From: Lolium rigidum
Lineage: Eukaryota; Streptophyta; Magnoliopsida; Poales; Poaceae
DNA: 64,000 bases
Assembly (NCBI RefSeq): GCF_022539505.1
Contig: NC_061508.1
Span: 68,953,754-69,017,753, forward strand
Reading direction: 5' to 3'
Below the pieces are notes generated by a model. The model saw only the letters and a list, made by a program, of their open reading frames with translations. It ran no database searches and was not told where the DNA came from. Positions within the stretch are counted from its first letter, which is position 1, and every line of letters begins with the position of its first letter. Below are positions 59,286 through 64,000 of the stretch, piece by piece. Position numbers and translations under genes: made by a program.

Positions 59286-59760
59286 TCATACTACGGAAAA
59301 ACTGTTCATTGATGTGCGCACAATTCGCACGGCAAAGAAGCCCATATGCCCGGCAAAGGCTTTGCCGTGCGTGGACTCACGACAACGTTCACCCGGCAAA
59401 GGATCCGACGGCAACGACACCTTTGTCGTGCGCCTCGCAAATATTGCATGGCAAAGGCTTTGCCGTGCGCCCAAAGCGCTGCCGTGCGCTAGCCCGCGTT
59501 GTCGTGCGGCCAGCGTTGCTGTGCGGCCTGCCGTGCGCTCGGGCTTTGCCGTGCGGCGCAGCCTGTGCCGTGCCGTGCACTTTGTCGTGTGCCTGCACCC
59601 CAGCCCGTACGGCAAAGAAGCCTCCAGGCACACCCCCAGGTTCCCAGGAGCACATGCTGCCGCCACGTGGCTCCTTTGTTGTGCGTGTGCACACGGCAAA
59701 GTGACCAAAAGTCCTTTGCCGTGTGCATACACACGGCAAAGGCTCCTGTATTTTTCATGT
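59286..59760 (-). mobile_element. CACTA left end and subterminal repeats, copy 2
   Basis: Duplicate of 55616-56090 with a handful of substitutions. This copy is contiguous with the complete set of downstream transposase sequences. Confidence 0.65.
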
Positions 59761-59969
59761 TTTTGTTGTTTTTCAATATTCCCTGCATTTCAAAAATAGC
59801 ATTTGACAAATATAGCATATACAACATATATCTTCAACATATCATCACCAAACACATCAACAACACCACAAATACATCGAACGCACATATCCATGCATAC
59901 AATCCATTACATAGAGTCCATCCACACAAGTTAAATAGCAATGTCCATTAAAATCCATTAAAAGTGCAT

Positions 59970-62597
59970 ACAATCCATTACAACAACGACAAGTGCACGA
60001 CGACGAGTTCATAGGATCGATGCCATCAACCTTGTCCTCCTCCATTGCTTCCCATGACATCATCGTCATTGCATTGTCCTCTTCCTACAAGGTTGATGGA
60101 ATTAGCATTTGCATTTACATATTGACATGGAATTGAACAAGTAATAGCATTTGCATGTTGACATGGAATTGAACAAGCATGGATCCATAGCTACACTTGA
60201 ACAAGTACAAGAAGCGGGTTGGGCACAACTGTAGGAGGACTCACCGGGGATCAGGCTCCGGATGATGTTCGTGTTGTTCACGGTGAAAGGTGTCACCGGG
60301 CTCTGAGTGGACGGTGGCGGCATGTTCGGCATCATCTGCGAAGGCCCCATCTGCTGCTGGTGATATGATTAGTCAATAAGACAAGGGAAGATAAGATGGA
60401 GATATGGAGTTAACCACTTACCCACGGCAAGGAGAAAGGAGGAAAAGGAAGACTCCCCGGTGGAGAAGACGGATTTGTCTGGCTCATTAGCCAGCTCATC
60501 TGTGCCTGGTGCTGCTGGATCATCTGCTACTGCTGTTGCATCTGCTGCATCATCTGTGCCTGGTGCTGCTGGTAGTCCATAATCTGCTACTCCATATGCG
60601 CCCTTTGCTCATGGGTCTCCTGCTCCTTTGCTGCCATCTCCGCCTACGTTGTGTTACCGCGATGTCATTAACATTTCAATGGAAAGCATGTAAAGGAAAC
60701 GTAGAGGCCCGAGGAAGAACATACCCGTAACCACTTGACAGCTAGATCCGAAGCCCATGGCCGGGTCTCTACCTGAGGCTGGCCGCTCTTACGACCACGA
60801 CGGATCTGGCGGAGAGATGGAACAGTCGCTGGGTCGACGCACCCGTCACCAAGCCATAGGCGGCCATGCTTCATGCCTTCTCCCGTAAGCACCGCAACCT
60901 CAGCGTCAAAGTCCTCGGCCTCTGGGTTGGAGCTCTCGCTGTGCTTCTACTTGAACTTCGAGACATACGCCGTACACTGGGTCTCGTATTGCGGGTTAAC
61001 CCACAAGGACCCCGTCTCAGGATGCGGCGTCTTCCTTTGCTTCAACTTTTTTTATCAAGCCAAAGACGTTAGGCTTCGCTCCTGTCCCGACTTCCTGCAA
61101 AAGAGAACATGTAATTAAGTGAAGTGGCACACCCTTGCGGAGTTAACAATATACAACGTGAATTCAAAGAATGAAGGAACCATTTGCTCACCTCGTTCTG
61201 CAGGTGAAGAGAGATGGGGATGTTGCCTTGGATATACGATCCACCTCGCATCTCTGCCCGCTTCTGCTTGCCCTCCGCGTGCTTCTTGAGGTACTGGGGG
61301 CATGTCCACCACATGACCATCGCCAGAAATCACTTGTCGTCATTGCCTACGTACTGAGGAGGGTTCTACATACACAAGATAAATCAATTATGGTAAAATA
61401 AACTACATGGCGATAAAGAAATCAATAACACATAAATGCAAATACCTGCAGGTACTGCCACGGCTGCATGAGCGTGTCGCGAGCGTCCTCCTTAGTCATA
61501 TGGACGAAGCGATCGGTGTGCCAGTTGCGAATGCACTGAATACGTGCCTCGTAGTGCATGCCAGTCACCCTCGTCCTTGCCATCTGGTGTAGGACATCAT
61601 CGCACGCATTTTCCTTACCCTCGGGCTTCCGGAAGTATCTCTGCAACCATGCACATAGGTAAAATAAGGGGCATTAGTGCACGTACTGTCAACCAAGGAG
61701 AGTGTATGAATGGTAAGAAGTCAAAATTCACGTACCCATAATTTGCAAACAACCACGCCCTGCATGTTGTCGTACCTCCCAAGAGGATCTGACGCGAGCC
61801 AGTAGTGCGCCCACCTCCAAGCTACGTCGCGGCCACCAGTAGAGAGATCGACTAGCCCGGGGAAATACCTTCTAAGTAGGCCCCCAAGGATGTTTGCGTA
61901 CCCACGTGGCGGCCTCTGCAATGGGTCTTCATACCTGAATGAACTGCACCATGAAACGACAACATCAATATGTATGTGATAATAATTTTGATAATGAAAA
62001 AATTGCGATAAAGAAATGCCAAAATTAACATCTACCTCCTTCCAGCGGGCTCTAGAACAACATGGATGTAGGGCCACTCCTTCAGCGCGGGGAGCCGTGT
62101 TTTCCCACGCTGATATGGCCTCTTATCACGTGGCCTCAGCCTCTCCACAGCTGCAACGTACTGATGCTCCGCCGGCGCTTCCCAAACTAGGTTTGGATCA
62201 GGCTTGAACGGTAAGTTCCCCAAGCCCTCATCCTCCGAGAGGTCCTCCTCGTGCCCCTAATCCTCCTCCTCCTCGTCCTCCCCATCCCCGTGTTGCTCGT
62301 CCTCCCCACCCCCGTACTGCTTGTCCTCCCCACCCTCGTGTTGCTCGTCCTCCCCACCCACATGCTGCTCCTGGTCCTCCTCACTCCCATCCTCCACCTC
62401 ATCATCATCCTCGGCTGCGGGAGAGGGGGGGGGGGCTAGGACTAGGAGTGAGTACCCGCGTCGCATTCTTCCTACGCGGCCACAGTGGGGGAGCGCTAGG
62501 AGGGGGTAGCCGCTCGGCCTCCCCGCATCGAAGTCCCTACACCTACCAAGTCCTTGAGCTTCTTTTTAAGACCGCCACCCTTTTTTTTTGGCGGCAT
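59970..62597 (-). pseudogene. TnpA-like CACTA transposase (Ptta/En/Spm type), copy 2
   Basis: Starts MPPKKKGGGLKKKLKDLVG at 62597, a Lys-rich possible nuclear signal. Next comes an acidic region with GGEDEQH-type repeats (62400-62260), then exons with NLVWEAPAEHQYVAAVE, RPPRGYANILGGLLRRYFPGL (about 61930-61860), EGKENACDDVLHQMARTRV (about 61620), NPPQYVGNDDK followed by a TGA where Trp is expected (near 61330), KQKRAEMRGGSYIQGNIP (about 61245), GEGMKHGRLWLGDGC (60885-60840), and a Gln/Met-rich tail to about 59970. Clear GT-AG borders separate several exons. In CACTA elements this protein binds the subterminal repeats. The nonsense codon is shared by both copies, so inactivation came before the duplication. 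A further stop interrupts the acidic N-terminal part. Confidence 0.72.
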
Positions 62598-62870
62598 GTT
62601 TCAATCACCTACAAACACAAATGAAGAGAGTGGTATATTAGTACGCAATGTAAAGAAATGAATATTAGTGAAAGCAACAAAGATATAAGTAGATGAATAT
62701 TACTGAAAGAAACAATAATGCAAATAGATGAACATTAGTGGAAGCAACAAATAGCTAGCATAGAGTTCTCTCAAACATAGCACGGAGTTCTTACAAATAA
62801 CCTAGCTGGATAATCACTATTACACAGAGTTATTACAAATAGCCTAGCCTCACAATTACTACTACATAGA
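62598..62870. other. Spacer between TnpA and Tnp2 of the CACTA element
   Basis: AT-rich, with loosely repeated ATGAATATTA.TGAAAG.AACAA and ACAAATA.CCTAGC units. No gene seen. Confidence 0.45.
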
Positions 62871-63575
62871 TCAGTAGCCTGTGTCGCCATCTGTGATTGG
62901 ACCACGTGTTTCGTCATCGTCATCAGGCTCGGCGAACCAATAATAATCAATGAAACCTGGAGGTGGTCCATCTGCATCGAGGTCAATCCCTGCTCTGAAC
63001 GCCTCGAGCAAACTCAGGTCTTCCGGGGCACAAACATCCTCAGCTTCATCTTCCGCATTGTCTTCATCCATGCCCACATCTTCTTGTTCATCGTCTACGA
63101 CCATGTCATCGACAGCCGGCAAGCCGATTGTGAAATGGCCGGGGATCCCTTCTTCCTGATAAAACTCGACATTCTTTGTTGAGGGGTCTACTCGGCGGTA
63201 ATCGTCCTTGTTTGGCGGGGGCGGCCTATTGCGTGAAGGTACCGTCATCACAACATCCCATCCTTGTACACGTTTTGTCGGGTTTTTGCACGCGTACGGG
63301 AGATAGAATAATTGAAAGGCCTGGGTAGCCAAAATGTACACATCCACTCCCTTATAAACAGAGTTCCTTTCAACTTCGACCAACCCAATTCCAGGATCCC
63401 GTCTCACCCGACGTCGGTCACACCAATGACATTTGAAGACGACGGGATAATGGTAACCAGTAGATCAGGCACACCCTCGTGTGATAATGGCTCTAGCTGC
63501 GGGTATGCCGGAGGCTTACCATGTGCCAAAGGGTCCCAATCTTGGTTCTCCATGTGTATATGTCCTAAACAAACC
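62871..63575 (-). pseudogene. Tnp2 (TnpD) CACTA transposase, C-terminal part
   Basis: On minus the text FKCHWCDRRRVRRDPG (about 63435-63388) followed by GLVEVERNSVYKGVDVYIL and QAFQLFYLPYACKNPTKRV is the end of the DUF4216-type region at the C-terminus of grass CACTA Tnp2 proteins. After it comes a Pro-rich linker and a long acidic tail (DDMVVDDEQEDVGMDEDN, DDDDETRGP) with stop at 62871. A frame change near 63435 separates a short MENQDWDPLAHGKPPAY stretch. The catalytic transposase core expected upstream (to the right) is absent; telomere-like repeat is found there instead. It lies upstream of TnpA in transcription order, as expected. Confidence 0.75.
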
Positions 63576-63784
63576 TAAAAGAATGAAAAAGTACATTGGT
63601 GCACCCTCGTACGGAGAAATCTAGGGGGGTTGACCCGCCGAGGCACACACATACAGTTGTTTTTGGGGGAAGGAGGGGGAGAACGACCGCCGGAGCACCG
63701 AAATCCCACCAAATCTTGCATGTGGACCTATGATATGTGTGAAAGTGTGGTGGAAGGTGTAATGGTGTAAAAGTAGCTCCCCTA
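63576..63784. other. Spacer between truncated Tnp2 and telomere-like repeat
   Basis: G-rich around 63625-63690 (ggggggttg, tttttgggggaaggaggggg). No ORF or motif recognised. Confidence 0.4.
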
Positions 63785-64000
63785 AACCATAAACCCTAAA
63801 CTAGGGAGGCTTCGAGCCCTAAACCCAACCATTAACTACATGTGCTGACACGAGAACTGCAAAACCCTGCATCATAAACCTTGCATCATAAACCCTAACC
63901 CTAAACCCGAAACCTATACCTAACCATAAATCCTTACCTTGACCCTAAACACTAGCCATACCCCTAAAACCTAGCCCTAACCCTAAACCTAACCCTAACC
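63785..64000. repeat. Degenerate interstitial telomere-like repeat (CCCTAAA on plus)
   Basis: About 215 bp rich in CCCTAAA, CCTAACC and variants: AAACCATAAACCCTAAAC near 63785, then denser from 63890 (CATAAACCCTAACCCTAAA) to the window end (CTAACCCTAAACCTAACC). At a right-hand chromosome end the plus strand would read TTTAGGG, so this is either interstitial or inverted. Confidence 0.75.

Larger units (their letters stand above)
55041..62364. repeat. 3.66-kb direct tandem duplication
   Basis: 55041-58698 and 58709-62364 are near-identical copies, about 99% by eye. They are joined by 10 bp, tagaacctcc (58699-58708), that belongs to neither copy edge. Each unit holds a LINE-like tail, the CACTA left end and most of the TnpA-like pseudogene. 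The second copy continues to the right with the TnpA start and Tnp2. Confidence 0.9.

Noticed and set aside
63785..64000. True chromosome terminus
   Set aside because: The repeats are degenerate and read CCCTAAA on plus at the right edge, the wrong orientation for a right-hand end.

Overview
This is nuclear plant DNA, most likely from a large-genome cool-season grass (Pooideae, Triticeae-like). The reasons are long nested LTR retrotransposons with TGATACGTCTC-type LTRs, plant tRNA-Asp and initiator tRNA-Met primer sites, CACTA elements with CACGGCAAAG subterminal motifs, GC-rich monocot codon use, and two plant-type genes. The species is not identified.

Layout. 1-31190 is one nest. Element A (minus strand, CRM-like Ty3/gypsy) is split by element B (4839-23047, plus, same family) and by element D (24030-30899, plus). 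B is itself split by element C (10730-21200, minus, Athila-like Ty3/gypsy). Each insertion carries a perfect 5-bp target duplication: ccttg for B, cctgc for C, gaaac for D. Removing B and C restores continuous gag and integrase reading frames. Element E (31550-39665, plus, duplication atgag) lies next to the nest inside a diverged repeat of about 350 bp. D and E have no pol. They carry Gag-type reading frames that end in a hydrophobic, probably membrane-spanning tail. E shares its Gag core, tRNA-Asp primer site, polypurine tract and 3' non-coding hairpins with C, so C-type elements could supply enzymes to E-type elements.

39666-43905 is AT-rich spacer with CACTA ends and a Stowaway-like MITE. 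Two host genes follow in convergent orientation. One is an intact intronless 3-ketoacyl-CoA synthase (43906-45372, plus). The other is a seven-coding-exon DRM3-like protein (52600-46636, minus) that has lost the catalytic Cys motif and the ENV Glu of DNA methyltransferases. A FAR1-like pseudogene sits antisense in one DRM intron, and intron 1 holds three diverged repeats.

54890-63575 is a degenerate CACTA transposon (TnpA- and Tnp2-like pseudogenes on minus) next to a poly(A)-ended LINE-like tail. A 3.66-kb segment of it is tandemly duplicated. The window ends in about 200 bp of degenerate CCCTAAA telomere-like repeat whose orientation argues against a chromosome end.

Points that deserve a second look are the paired hairpins with compensatory base changes shared by C and E, the Gag-plus-membrane-tail proteins, the post-pol coiled-coil ORF of C with its own promoter-like sequence, the catalytically dead DRM protein, and a systematic CTG/CAG versus CG-containing difference between paired LTRs that looks like a sequencing signature.
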